The notes under the pieces: generated by a model
What the model was told of the DNA's origin: nothing
Database searches by the model: none
The model's input: only the letters and a program-made list of their open reading frames with translations
In this document: piece by piece, positions 17,291-25,701 of the stretch
How positions within the stretch are numbered: the stretch's first letter is position 1
Layout of the letters: every line of letters begins with the position of its first letter
Source of the DNA: Humibacter sp. RRB41
GTDB lineage: Bacteria; Actinomycetota; Actinomycetes; Actinomycetales; Microbacteriaceae
DNA length: 64,000 nucleotides
Direction: 5' to 3'
Assembly (NCBI RefSeq): GCF_022761015.1
Contig: NZ_JAKWJQ010000009.1
Location: forward strand, 1 to 64,000
Program-made: the position numbers and the translations under genes

Positions 17291-17740
17291 TCAGCTTCCC
17301 GGCTGCTCCAGCGACGTGCTGTGCGCATCGATGAGCCTGTCGAACCGGTAGTGCACCGTCGATCCTGGTGCAGGCGACCCCTCGCTGAGCCGGTACACGG
17401 AGTTGGGCTCGTCGGATGCCTGCTGCACGGCATCCTCTCCGTCGACCGCCGCGCAGATCACGCTCGCGTCGAACTCCTCCGGGTCCAGCTCCATCACCTG
17501 GCCATCGAAGCGCCCGCCGTGCAGCACGGCATGAAAGGTCGGTCCGGAGTCGAGGATGTCCGACAACTCGCTCCTGAACTCCTCCACCGTGACGGCGTGG
17601 TTGGCCCCCACCAGCAGTGCCATGCGTTCCAGCAGATCGCCGCGTTGCGACTCGGTCAGCGCCGAGACGCGTTCGACGAGCTCGCTGGCATCCAGCGCAG
17701 CGAGGAGCTGCTCGGGTGTCGCGTCGAATTCCTCGTCCAT
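17291..17740 (-). CDS. Hypothetical acidic protein
   Basis: 149 residues from the ATG at 17738-17740; a longer in-frame reading exists but overlaps the XRE gene. It is acidic and helical at the N-terminus (EQLLAALDASELVERVSALT). The second half has FHAVLHGGRFDGQVMELDPEEF and ends in VHYRFDRLID. No family is recognised. It lies 20 nt downstream of the XRE regulator on the same strand, which suggests cotranscription. Confidence 0.65.
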   Translation of the reverse strand: MDEEFDATPEQLLAALDASELVERVSALTESQRGDLLERMALLVGANHAVTVEEFRSELSDILDSGPTFHAVLHGGRFDGQVMELDPEEFDASVICAAVDGEDAVQQASDEPNSVYRLSEGSPAPGSTVHYRFDRLIDAHSTSLEQPGS

Positions 17741-17760
17741 GGGGTCACGGTAGGTCGCCG

Positions 17761-18057
17761 TCACGCAATCCGGCGGCGACTCGCGGAGGTCGCTGCGAGC
17801 CGCACCGGCTGCGTCGGGTCGACGACCGACACCCACACCTCGTCGAGCGAGAGGCCGAGCACCGTCACGATGGCAGCGATCGTGGAGAACGACGGAGTCG
17901 CGACACGTCCCGTCTCGATCTTTCGCAGCGTCTCGGGCGAGATGCCCGCCTCGACCGCCACGTCAACCATCGACCGCTCGGCCCGTGCACCGCGCAGCAG
18001 CGCACCGAGACGCTTGCCTCGTTCGAGTTCGGAGGGCGACAGCGGCAAGCGGACCAT
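17761..18057 (-). CDS. XRE family helix-turn-helix regulator
   Basis: 98 residues, almost entirely one Cro/C1-type HTH: GKRLGALLRGARAERSMVDV, then the recognition region GISPETLRKIETGRVATPSF and TIAAIVTVLGLSLDEVW. The start is the ATG at 18055-18057. It is divergent from methionine aminopeptidase, and a TAATAC/GTATTA inverted repeat lies between them, a likely operator. It may repress itself and map. Confidence 0.86.
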   Translation of the reverse strand: MVRLPLSPSELERGKRLGALLRGARAERSMVDVAVEAGISPETLRKIETGRVATPSFSTIAAIVTVLGLSLDEVWVSVVDPTQPVRLAATSASRRRIA

Positions 18058-18067
18058 GACCCAATGA

Positions 18068-18086
18068 TAATACCGGGATAGTATTA
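18068..18086. promoter_or_regulatory. Inverted repeat between XRE regulator and map
   Basis: TAATAC (18068-18073), 7 nt, GTATTA (18081-18086). It is AT-rich in a very GC-rich region and centred in the 66-nt divergent spacer, as expected of an XRE operator over two back-to-back promoters. No binding data; this is inference from position and symmetry. Confidence 0.6.
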
Positions 18087-18123
18087 CCGGCGTACGCATC
18101 GCAGATCTGAAAGGGCGACCGGC

Positions 18124-18888
18124 GTGATCGAGATATTGAGCGAGCAAGAAGTTGTTCGCGCCCACGACAGCGGCCGATTCGTGGCGGACGTCCTGCGGAC
18201 GCTGCGGGAGAGGACCGCAGTCGGCACGAACCTGCTCGAGATCGACGAGTGGACCGCACAGCTGATCAGGGATGCCGGCGCCGAGTCGTGCTACGTCGAC
18301 TATGCGCCATCGTTCGGCAGCGGTCCGTTCGGGCATTTCATCTGCACCTCGGTCAACGACGCCGTGCTGCACGGTCTCCCTCACGACTACGCGTTGCGCG
18401 ACGGCGATCTGCTCACGCTCGACTTCGCCGCATCGCTGGGCGGCATCGTGGCCGATTCCGCCGTCAGCTTCGTCGTCGGCAACACGGTCGACCCCGCCGA
18501 TCTGCGCATGATCGAGTCGACGCAGCGCGCACTCGCCGCCGGCATCGCGCAGGCCGTTCCTGGCGCCAAGATCGGGGACATCTCCCGTGCGATCGAGACG
18601 GTGCTGAGCGGCGACGGCTATCCGATCAATCTCGAGTTCGGTGGTCACGGGGTCGGTTCGACCATGCATCAGGACCCGCACATCCCGAACGCCGGTCGCC
18701 CAGGGCGCGGCTTCCGGCTTCGCGAGGGACTGCTGCTCGCCATCGAGCCGTGGGTGATGGCCGACACCGCCACCCTCGTCACGGATGCCGATGGCTGGAC
18801 GCTGCGCAGCGCGACGGGAGCCCGCACCGCGCACAGCGAGCACACGATCGCCGTCACGAAGAACGGCCCGGTCATACTGACCGCCTGA
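18124..18888 (+). CDS. map: Methionine aminopeptidase, type I
   Basis: 254 residues; removes the N-terminal methionine from new proteins. Metal ligands are visible in LLTLDFAASLGGIVADSAVSF (two Asp), the histidine in FGGHGVGSTMHQDP, the glutamate in AIEPWVM and a second glutamate in HSEHTIAVT. The start is GTG at 18124. It is smaller than an added-domain Map and has no N-terminal zinc finger. It is divergent from the XRE gene. This is probably one of several map copies, as actinobacteria usually carry two or three. Confidence 0.93.
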   Translation: MIEILSEQEVVRAHDSGRFVADVLRTLRERTAVGTNLLEIDEWTAQLIRDAGAESCYVDYAPSFGSGPFGHFICTSVNDAVLHGLPHDYALRDGDLLTLDFAASLGGIVADSAVSFVVGNTVDPADLRMIESTQRALAAGIAQAVPGAKIGDISRAIETVLSGDGYPINLEFGGHGVGSTMHQDPHIPNAGRPGRGFRLREGLLLAIEPWVMADTATLVTDADGWTLRSATGARTAHSEHTIAVTKNGPVILTA

Positions 18889-18934
18889 CCTCTGCCGATC
18901 GCCGCTCTCCCACTCGCCGCGGTACCGTGACCGC

Positions 18935-20140
18935 ATGCGCACCTCCCGACGACGGGATGCCTCGATGCCGGCACCGCGACGGGTCGCCCTCGCACTGCTG
19001 GCGGCGGTCCTGCTCACCGTGACCGGCTGCACGGCGGCCGACCCGATACCCGGCGCGCCATCCGCTTCGGCAGCCACTGCGAGCACGGTCGCGAACGGCT
19101 GGACCGAACTCTCACCGCCTGCGAAAGACGCACGAGTGGCGGTCTTCGTGCGCGTCGGCAAGCGGATGCTCGCGCTCGGCTCGAGACCAGGAACATCCGG
19201 CCGCACGCCTGCCGCCTGGTCCACCACCGATCTGCGAACGTGGACGCCGTTGTCCGTGCACGCTGTCACCGGATACGGACACGTCGCCGAGTTCGTGATG
19301 GCCGCTTCCGCCGGCGGACGAGTCTTCGCCTACGGCCAGGCCTTCGGCGGGGCGCACAGCAATCCGCGCCCGACCATGTGGGGCGGAGGCATCCGATCGC
19401 TGACGGAGCATGAGCAGCCGTTCACGATGTTCGGCGGCGAGGATGCCCTCGCGGTCAGTGCTGAGGCGGCGCACGGCAGCACCGCGCTGCTCGCCGGCTC
19501 GTGGCTCGGCGCGAGCGGACGGTACGGTGCGACGGTCTGGTTGTCGGCATCCGGTGGGATGTGGACGCGCTATGCGGATCTGCCGGGGCTCGCCTCAGAC
19601 CCTGGCGAGCAGACGAGCGCCCTCGCCGCGGCGGGACGGACGGGCGGGTACGTGCTGGTCGGGGCATCTGCACACTACGAACAGTCGGGGCCGCCCAGCA
19701 CACCGCTGGCCTGGCTCTCGGCGACCGGGCACAGCTGGGATCGCGTCGGGCTCCCGACCACGGAGAACTCGGAGGCGACGGCCGTGGCCTGCGGCGGCTC
19801 CGCCTGCACGATCATCGGCAGCACGCTCGCCTCGAGCCAGCACCTGCTCTGCTGGAGCATGAGCACAGACGGTCGTGCCACCCCGGCGACGGATGGCCCC
19901 GGCCAGGGACTCGTGCAGGTGACGGATGCCGCGCTCATCGCCGACCGCACCTGGATCGTCGCCGACGTCGACCACGTTGCGCGGCTCTTCACCGTGGGAA
20001 CGGACTGCAGCGGCTGGACGAGTCTTCCGCTCCCGGTCGACGTCGAAGCCGCAGCGATCGGCGCGTTCGGCGACGGCGTCGTGCTGACGACTACCGGGTC
20101 GGGTGGAAGCCGACTGTGGGAGCGGCGCGCGAGCGACTGA
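18935..20140 (+). CDS. Putative secreted lipoprotein, beta-propeller-like
   Basis: 401 residues. A signal peptide ends in the lipobox LTVTGC (residue about 29), so the protein is likely anchored to the outer face of the membrane. The mature part repeats short strands with W and GS/T turns (AAWSTTDLRTWTPL, ATVWLSASGGMWTRY, LAWLSATGHSWDRVG), which suggests a sialidase-like propeller. No catalytic motif or specific family is recognised. It lies 46 nt after map and may be separately transcribed. Confidence 0.72.
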   Translation: MRTSRRRDASMPAPRRVALALLAAVLLTVTGCTAADPIPGAPSASAATASTVANGWTELSPPAKDARVAVFVRVGKRMLALGSRPGTSGRTPAAWSTTDLRTWTPLSVHAVTGYGHVAEFVMAASAGGRVFAYGQAFGGAHSNPRPTMWGGGIRSLTEHEQPFTMFGGEDALAVSAEAAHGSTALLAGSWLGASGRYGATVWLSASGGMWTRYADLPGLASDPGEQTSALAAAGRTGGYVLVGASAHYEQSGPPSTPLAWLSATGHSWDRVGLPTTENSEATAVACGGSACTIIGSTLASSQHLLCWSMSTDGRATPATDGPGQGLVQVTDAALIADRTWIVADVDHVARLFTVGTDCSGWTSLPLPVDVEAAAIGAFGDGVVLTTTGSGGSRLWERRASD

Positions 20141-20153
20141 TGCCGCTTGTCGA

Positions 20154-20711
20154 CTACTCGCCGTCTGGCGAAGCCGGTCGCTCGTGCTCGCCGTAGACGA
20201 CATCCGTGATCGAGCTCACGAAGCTGGTCGCTCTTCCGCCGATCAGTTCCCATGCTCGGTCGACGCCGACGCCCACGAGCGCCACGAGCATCGCCGCCGC
20301 GACGGCGGCGCCGTTCGGTAGGTTCGGGTCGATCTGCAACCACACCCCGATCACCACCTCCACGATCGAGATGACGCCGAAGCCGACGACGAAGGCGAGT
20401 TGCCGCCATCCGTGCCGCGAATCGCGGCTGGAGACGACACGACGGATCGCCGCGGCCGTGAAGAGGATGCCGCCGATTCCTGCGACGAGGAGTGGAACGC
20501 GCAGGCCGATGCCGGGAATCAGCGCGAACAGCGCGACGATCAGGGGTGTGACGAGGGCCGTCAGCGCGAGCGACGACCGAGCTCGGTTGCGCACGCTCGC
20601 GTTCTCGCCGAACATGTCCTCACGCGAGACCGACGCGGCGACGAAGAGCAGCCCGACGAGCGCTCCGGATGCCCCGGCGATCGCCGCATAGAAGGCAGTG
20701 AAGTCGCCCAT
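20154..20711 (-). CDS. Hypothetical four- or five-helix membrane protein
   Basis: 185 residues. Hydrophobic segments start at FYAAIAGASGALVGLLFVAAS and continue through ALTALVTPLIVALFALIPG, LLVAGIGGILFTAAAI, QLAFVVGFGVISIVEVVIGVW and AAVAAAMLVALVGVGVDRAWE. The opening YAAIAGASGALVGLLFVA is a recurrent start of an uncharacterised actinobacterial family. Convergent with the lipoprotein gene (13-nt gap). The ATG at 20709-20711 is the only fitting start. The function is unknown. Confidence 0.75.
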   Translation of the reverse strand: MGDFTAFYAAIAGASGALVGLLFVAASVSREDMFGENASVRNRARSSLALTALVTPLIVALFALIPGIGLRVPLLVAGIGGILFTAAAIRRVVSSRDSRHGWRQLAFVVGFGVISIVEVVIGVWLQIDPNLPNGAAVAAAMLVALVGVGVDRAWELIGGRATSFVSSITDVVYGEHERPASPDGE

Positions 20712-20818
20712 CGCGTTCCCCTCTCACGTTCGCCCCATTCTCCACCCCGCGTTCTGCACCGAGCGCGCGCACCGTTGTGCCGGATGCCGCGAGCGCGCTC
20801 CGGTGGCATCCTGAACCC

Positions 20819-21169
20819 ATGAGCGAAGCAACGGGAATCGATACGGCGGCGCGCCCGAGCGGCGCAGGATGCCTGGAGTGCGGCGAGGACGACGGCTGGT
20901 GGTTCCACCTGCGCAGGTGCGCAGAGTGCGGGCATGTCGGATGCTGTGACTCGTCTCCCTCGCAGCACGCAACAGCGCACTACCGCGAGACCGGCCACCG
21001 CTTCATGCAGAGCTACGAGCCAGGTGAGGACTGGTTCTGGGACTACCAGACGGAAGAGATGGTCGACGGACCGAGACTCGCCGATCCGACGAGCCATCCC
21101 GACGATCAGCCCGCGCCCGGACCGGAGGGCCGTGTGCCGCCGGATTGGCAGCGTCACCTGCACGCATAG
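20819..21169 (+). CDS. UBP-type zinc finger protein
   Basis: 116 residues. A ZnF-UBP domain fills residues 15-75: CLECGEDDGWWFHLRRCAEC, then GHVGCCDSSPSQHATAHYRE and GHRFMQSYEPGEDWFWDY. It has the Cys/His ligands expected for three zinc ions. In eukaryotes this domain binds the ubiquitin C-terminus; in actinobacteria the role is unknown. The start at 20819 avoids the upstream in-frame ATG at 20777, which would overlap the divergent promoter. The tail is rich in Asp and Pro. Confidence 0.85.
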   Translation: MSEATGIDTAARPSGAGCLECGEDDGWWFHLRRCAECGHVGCCDSSPSQHATAHYRETGHRFMQSYEPGEDWFWDYQTEEMVDGPRLADPTSHPDDQPAPGPEGRVPPDWQRHLHA

Positions 21170-21272
21170 GCGCATGTTCGTCGCCCTCTGCGGCCTGGGC
21201 CAGGATGGAACCTGACCGAAAGGACCGGATGCACCGCGCACCGCACCGCATGAACACCCGCCCTGACGCGGC

Positions 21273-22457
21273 ATGAAGCGCCTGCTCGTCCCGACCTCGG
21301 CACTGTTCTGGGGGCTGCAGTTCGCTTTCCTCAACCCGGTGCTCGCTCTGCTGCTCGTATCACTCTTCGACGCGTCCGCCGCGCAGGTCGGCTGGTCTCT
21401 CGCGATCTACAACGCGAGCGGCTTCCTGGCATCCCTGCTGATCCCTGCATGGGCGGACCGACGGGGCGAATACCTGCGCCCGATGCTGCTGTGCGGCGTG
21501 TTCACGCTGGTGCTCGCCGGTGCGCTGGCGGTGACCACGTCGCTGCCGGTGGCAGTGGTGGCACTCGTCGTGCTCGGCGGGCCGGCCGGAGTAGGCTCGT
21601 CTCTGCTGTTCGCGCATCTGAAGGCATCCGGCGCCCGACCGTCCGATGTGGTGAACACCCGTGCGGTCGTGTCGTTCGCCTGGGTGGCGGGTCCTCCGCT
21701 GGCGACGGTGATCATGGGCGCGCTGGGCAACCGGTCGATCTTGATCGCTCTCGCGGTGGTGGCCGTGCTCAACGTCGCGACTGCCCTGGTCACGATGGCT
21801 GCGCAGCGCGACGACGGCGAAGCACGCAGTTCACGCCAGGCACAGCCTGAGGACGACCGACCCGTGCCGCGTGCCGCGGTCATCGCCATCGTGATCGCGT
21901 TCATCGCACTGCAGGCCACCAACAGCGCGGCGGTCTCGGTGATGAGCCTGTTCGTCACCGACCGGCTCGGGCTGCCGCTCATCTGGTCCGGTATCGCGCT
22001 CGGTGTCTCGGCACTCCTCGAGATCCCCGCGCTTCTCGCGATCGGCCGCCTCAGCCGCAGGTTCTCCGGGAACGCGCTGGTCATCACAGGATGCCTGGCC
22101 GGCATCCTGTACTACACGGCCATGACCTTCGTCCGCGACCCCATCACGCTGATCGCACTGCAGGTGCTCAACGCCTGGTTCTTCGCCGTTGTCGCCGGTG
22201 TGGGGTTGACCATGTTCCAGCAGATCATCCCGCGTCCGGGGCTGGCATCCGGACTCTTCACCAACACCCGCCGCGTCGGCGCGATCGTGTCCGGTCCGAT
22301 CATCGGATTCGGGTCCGCGACCGCGTTCGGCTACCAGGGCATCTTCGCGGTGTGTGCGGCACTCACAGTGGTAGCGCTCCTCATCGCCGAGATCGCACGA
22401 CGCATCTCGCGGCGTGCGCAGCCCTCGCCTACGCGTCCAGCACGTCGCGCAGCCTGA
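21273..22457 (+). CDS. MFS transporter, SET/sugar-efflux-like
   Basis: A 394-residue, 12-helix major facilitator. LIPAWADRRGEYLRPMLLC is motif A, placed after helix 2. The opening (FWGLQFAFLNPVLALLLVSLFDASAAQVGW) and the large central loop resemble SET-family sugar efflux proteins. The substrate is unknown. Its 3' end overlaps the convergent SRPBCC gene by 29 nt. The ATG at 21273 follows no strong SD, so it may be translated from a short leader. Confidence 0.85.
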   Translation: MKRLLVPTSALFWGLQFAFLNPVLALLLVSLFDASAAQVGWSLAIYNASGFLASLLIPAWADRRGEYLRPMLLCGVFTLVLAGALAVTTSLPVAVVALVVLGGPAGVGSSLLFAHLKASGARPSDVVNTRAVVSFAWVAGPPLATVIMGALGNRSILIALAVVAVLNVATALVTMAAQRDDGEARSSRQAQPEDDRPVPRAAVIAIVIAFIALQATNSAAVSVMSLFVTDRLGLPLIWSGIALGVSALLEIPALLAIGRLSRRFSGNALVITGCLAGILYYTAMTFVRDPITLIALQVLNAWFFAVVAGVGLTMFQQIIPRPGLASGLFTNTRRVGAIVSGPIIGFGSATAFGYQGIFAVCAALTVVALLIAEIARRISRRAQPSPTRPARRAA

Positions 22458-22824
22458 CGAGGTCCTCACCGACGAGTGCGGCGTCTCGCTCGAAGTCCTC
22501 GTCGGAGACACCCGGCAGTCGGTACAGCGTGAAGACGACCTCGCTGCCCTCGTCATTGCCGAGCACGCGAAGCGGGTTGTGCACGACTGACCCGTCGGGC
22601 AGGGTGACGTCGTGATCGAGCACCCCGAGCTCTACGGGGCCGACGAACGCGACCTCGACCTCTCCCATCGGTGAGTCCGTCACCCAGCGCTCACCGTCCT
22701 GGCGGATGCCGGCGCTCAGGCCAGCGGCCCACAGCGGGAGGTTCGCGGGATTCCCGGCGAACGCCGCGACCGCCTCGGGCGAGCGCTGGATGGACTGGGA
22801 GATGTGCAGGGCCGGCCACGTCAT
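22429..22824 (-). CDS. SRPBCC-fold protein
   Basis: 131 residues of the START/Bet v 1 superfamily: ISQSIQRSPEAVAAFAGNPANLPLW opens with the strand-helix pair, and VFTLYRLPGVSDEDFERDA precedes the C-terminal helix. Such proteins bind small hydrophobic ligands or act on them, but no catalytic residue can be assigned. Its ATG lies 4 nt after the stop of the upstream DUF222-HNH gene, so it is probably translated from the same mRNA. Confidence 0.82.
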   Translation of the reverse strand: MTWPALHISQSIQRSPEAVAAFAGNPANLPLWAAGLSAGIRQDGERWVTDSPMGEVEVAFVGPVELGVLDHDVTLPDGSVVHNPLRVLGNDEGSEVVFTLYRLPGVSDEDFERDAALVGEDLVRLRDVLDA

Positions 22825-22828
22825 GCGG

Positions 22829-24247
22829 TCACGCTACCGGGGTCATCCGAGGCTTCCGTCTCTGAACGCCGACGGTTCGCCATATTCCACTCGGATCGAT
22901 CCATCCCGGTGCGCGGACCTGCGGGACGCCGTCACGCATCCGCACTCTCCAGCCGCCCGAGTCGATCGACCGGTGGTGGAACCAGCACAGCGTGACACCG
23001 TTGTCGGTGTGCGTCGGCCCGCCTCGGGCGTGCTCCTGCACGTGGTGCACCTCGCACCACCCGGCCGGCACACGACACCCGGGGATCACGCACCCGCCGT
23101 CGCGCACGGCGATCGCACGGCGTTGCTGGGGTGTGAAACACCGGTCGGGTGACCACAACGAGAGGATTTTTCCCTCGCTGTTCATGAGCACCTTCTGGAT
23201 GCCACCCGCGCACGCGAACTGCGTGATCGCCGCCATCGGGATCGGGTCGTCCACGCCGTCGATCCACCCCGCGCCACGGCCCGACACGAGGTCGGACTCA
23301 TCGACCCGCACCAGCACTGTCGGGGCAGCACCGCCCATCGATGCCACATCAGCCGATCGGGCCGCAGCATCGATCAGGGACGCGAACGCGTCGTGCCGCT
23401 TCTGCGGCGACGTGCGATCATCATGCGCGTCCTGCTCCAACGCATCCTCGTCGTTGAGGAACACCGGCGACGTCTTCGGCGACACGACCGCAGCCAAAGC
23501 CGTCTCGAGCTTGCCGGAGATCTCCGGCATCAGTTCCATGCGGTAACGCACCAGACCGTCTCGAGTACCCAGGCGTACCAAGCCCCGCCGACGCATCGCC
23601 TCCTGCGCGTCCGGATCGACTCCGTCCGGGTCCAGCGCGACTCTCCACACGGCCGCCTGCACTCTCGTCTGGTCTGCGGTGAACCCACCGATGGCATCCG
23701 CCACCAGCGCTGCCTCGGCTGCGGCCCAATCCTCCGGGTTCGCGCGATCCCGCACGCCGCCTCCTAGTGCGAACACGATCGCACGGGCAGCGTCGTCGCC
23801 GAGCGCTCCAGCATCGATGGCTTCTGCAACCGCCGGAAACTTCGGCGGCAGGACCTCTCCGGTCAGCGCAGCACCCGGCAGCACAGCAGCGCCCAAGCTC
23901 ACCCGTCGGGATGCTGTCGCCTCAGACACGCCCGTCACGCGGGCGATCAACTCGACCGGTGTTCGGCATCCCATCTGCGCGGACAACCGCTCAGACCCCG
24001 CACCCTTCGGGGAGCGCTCCGCGATCTCCGTCGCGCAGCGTATGCGAAGTGCATCCACCCTGCGCCCCAACGCTTCGACCGCACCCGTCACTGTGAGCAG
24101 CGCGTCATCGACCATGCCCGGAATCTCCGCCGGCGACACCCACCGGGCGAGCTCCTCCGCGAGGCGCGCCAACCCATCCACCACCGCTTCCACACCCGCG
24201 GTCGCGCTCACCGATGTCTCGGTGATGGGTGCGGTCGGGGTGGTCAT
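22829..24247 (-). CDS. DUF222 and HNH endonuclease domain protein
   Basis: 472 residues. The N-terminal DUF222 region spans about 20-330, helical and Ala-rich. The C-terminal HNH domain at about 375-430 has the order CVIPGCRVPAGWCEVHHVQEH then DNGVTLCWFHHRSID, with the His, Asn and His of the nuclease motif and paired cysteines for zinc. These proteins are the 13E12 family and occur in many copies in actinobacteria; some are mobile-element-like, but no self-splicing intron or intein flanks are seen. The role is unknown. It is divergent from the polymerase gene. Confidence 0.9.
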   Translation of the reverse strand: MTTPTAPITETSVSATAGVEAVVDGLARLAEELARWVSPAEIPGMVDDALLTVTGAVEALGRRVDALRIRCATEIAERSPKGAGSERLSAQMGCRTPVELIARVTGVSEATASRRVSLGAAVLPGAALTGEVLPPKFPAVAEAIDAGALGDDAARAIVFALGGGVRDRANPEDWAAAEAALVADAIGGFTADQTRVQAAVWRVALDPDGVDPDAQEAMRRRGLVRLGTRDGLVRYRMELMPEISGKLETALAAVVSPKTSPVFLNDEDALEQDAHDDRTSPQKRHDAFASLIDAAARSADVASMGGAAPTVLVRVDESDLVSGRGAGWIDGVDDPIPMAAITQFACAGGIQKVLMNSEGKILSLWSPDRCFTPQQRRAIAVRDGGCVIPGCRVPAGWCEVHHVQEHARGGPTHTDNGVTLCWFHHRSIDSGGWRVRMRDGVPQVRAPGWIDPSGIWRTVGVQRRKPRMTPVA

Positions 24248-24418
24248 GCAAGCAAGTCAAGCAGCACCCACCGACACTCCGAACTGGCCTCTGACCTGGT
24301 TATTAACCCTGTGGAGAACCTCACGGACCGGTCTCATGTGGAGGACAAGGTGCCCTGCTTTCTCATCAATCCCCCCACATTCCCTCCGAACCCCGCTCCC
24401 CGCGATTACCGTGACCCC

Positions 24419-25642
24419 ATGGCCACGTCGTCGAAGTCGGAGACGTTCCTCGAGGTCGACGGGCACGAGGTGCGCATCTCCCATCCGGACAAGATCGTGT
24501 TCCCTGAGCCAGGGCTGACCAAGCTCGATCTCGCGCACTACTACGTCGCCGTCGCGGACGGCGCGCTGCGAGGTGCCGGCGGGCGGCCGATGGTGCTGAA
24601 GCGCTTCGTGAAGGGTCTGTCCCAGGAGCCGTTCTTTCAGAAGCGCGTGCCCGACGGGCATCCGGACTACATCGACACCGCGACGCTGCACTACGCGAGC
24701 GGCACCTCGGCCGAGGAGGCCGTGCTGCGCAACGCCGCCGGCCTGGCCTGGGTCTCGAATCTCGGATGCCTCGACCTCAACCCCCACGCGGTTCGCGCCG
24801 AAGACCTCGAACATCCCGATGAGCTCAGGGTCGACCTCGACCCCATGCCCGGCGTCGATTGGTCGCAGATCGTCGACGTCGCATTCGTGGTCCGCGATGT
24901 GCTCGACGACCACGGCCTCGTCGGCTGGCCGAAGACGAGCGGATCTCGGGGTCTGCACATCCTCGTCCGCATCGCACCCCGGTGGAGTTTCACCGACGTG
25001 CGCCTCGCAGCCGAGACTCTCGCCCGCGAGATCGAGAACCGCGCACCGGGCCTCGCGACCGCCCGCTGGTGGAAGGAGGAGCGAGGCGAGAGCGTGTTCG
25101 TCGACTTCAACCAGAACGCGAAGGATCGAACGGTGGCATCCGCCTACTCGGTCAGGCCGTTGCCGGATGCCCGCGTATCGACGCCTCTCGACTGGAACGA
25201 GGTGCGCACGCGTCGCCCCGACGAGTTCACCGTGCCGACGGTGCTCCATCGGTTCGCCGAACGCGGCGACCTGCATGAGGGCATCGACGACGCGATCGGC
25301 TCGCTCGACGCACTTCTCGCCCTCGCCGACCGGCTCGGACCTGCGGAGAAGCCGCCGCCGACGGGAGACGGCGCTGGGCGTCGCGCGTCGACGATGCCGC
25401 TCATCGAGGTCGCACGCACGAAGACGAAGCCGGAGGCGCTGGCGGCACTCGAGCGGTGGAAGGCGGAGCATCCGGATGCCGCGGCCGACCTGCATCCTGC
25501 CGACGAACTCGTCGATGGGATGCGCGGCTCCAGTTCGCAGTGGTATCGCGTGCGGATCAACCTGCAGCACGTGGCCGAGGCGGAGCGCCCCGAGCAAGAA
25601 GCGCTGATCGCCGACTACGACCCGTGGGCGGGGAGAGCGTAG
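24419..25642 (+). CDS. LigD-type DNA polymerase/primase (PolDom), stand-alone
   Basis: 407 residues of the NHEJ archaeo-eukaryotic primase family. The catalytic acidic pair is in LRVDLDPMPGVDW (DxD), and the nucleotide-binding SxxxSRGLHILVRI includes the histidine. RTVASAYSVRPLPDARVSTPL and RRPDEFTVPTVLHRFAERGD are also conserved. No ligase or phosphoesterase domain is fused, so it matches the stand-alone polymerases (such as mycobacterial PolD1). Ku and the ligase are not in this window. The start at 24419 leaves the in-frame upstream Met at 24311 in the promoter region. Confidence 0.92.
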   Translation: MATSSKSETFLEVDGHEVRISHPDKIVFPEPGLTKLDLAHYYVAVADGALRGAGGRPMVLKRFVKGLSQEPFFQKRVPDGHPDYIDTATLHYASGTSAEEAVLRNAAGLAWVSNLGCLDLNPHAVRAEDLEHPDELRVDLDPMPGVDWSQIVDVAFVVRDVLDDHGLVGWPKTSGSRGLHILVRIAPRWSFTDVRLAAETLAREIENRAPGLATARWWKEERGESVFVDFNQNAKDRTVASAYSVRPLPDARVSTPLDWNEVRTRRPDEFTVPTVLHRFAERGDLHEGIDDAIGSLDALLALADRLGPAEKPPPTGDGAGRRASTMPLIEVARTKTKPEALAALERWKAEHPDAAADLHPADELVDGMRGSSSQWYRVRINLQHVAEAERPEQEALIADYDPWAGRA

Positions 25643-25649
25643 GTGGGGC

Positions 25650-25693
25650 GGGTCTCGATACGCGTCCGCTGCGCGGGCGTTACTCGACCGGCA
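25650..25693. repeat. Dispersed inverted-repeat-like element
   Basis: GGTCTCGATACGCGTCCGCT at 25651 is followed by GCGCGGGCGTTACTCGACC. The ends (GGTCTCGATACG and CTCGACC) and inner GCG pairs form an imperfect palindrome between two convergent genes. The layout recalls short repeats that recur between genes in Microbacteriaceae; this is recalled from general familiarity, and there is only this copy here. Confidence 0.5.
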
Positions 25694-25701
25694 GAGTGGC
25701 G

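Noticed and set aside
22829-24247. DUF222-HNH gene as a homing endonuclease or intein
   Set aside because: It is a free-standing gene with no intron or intein flanks, and these proteins are common as genomic families.
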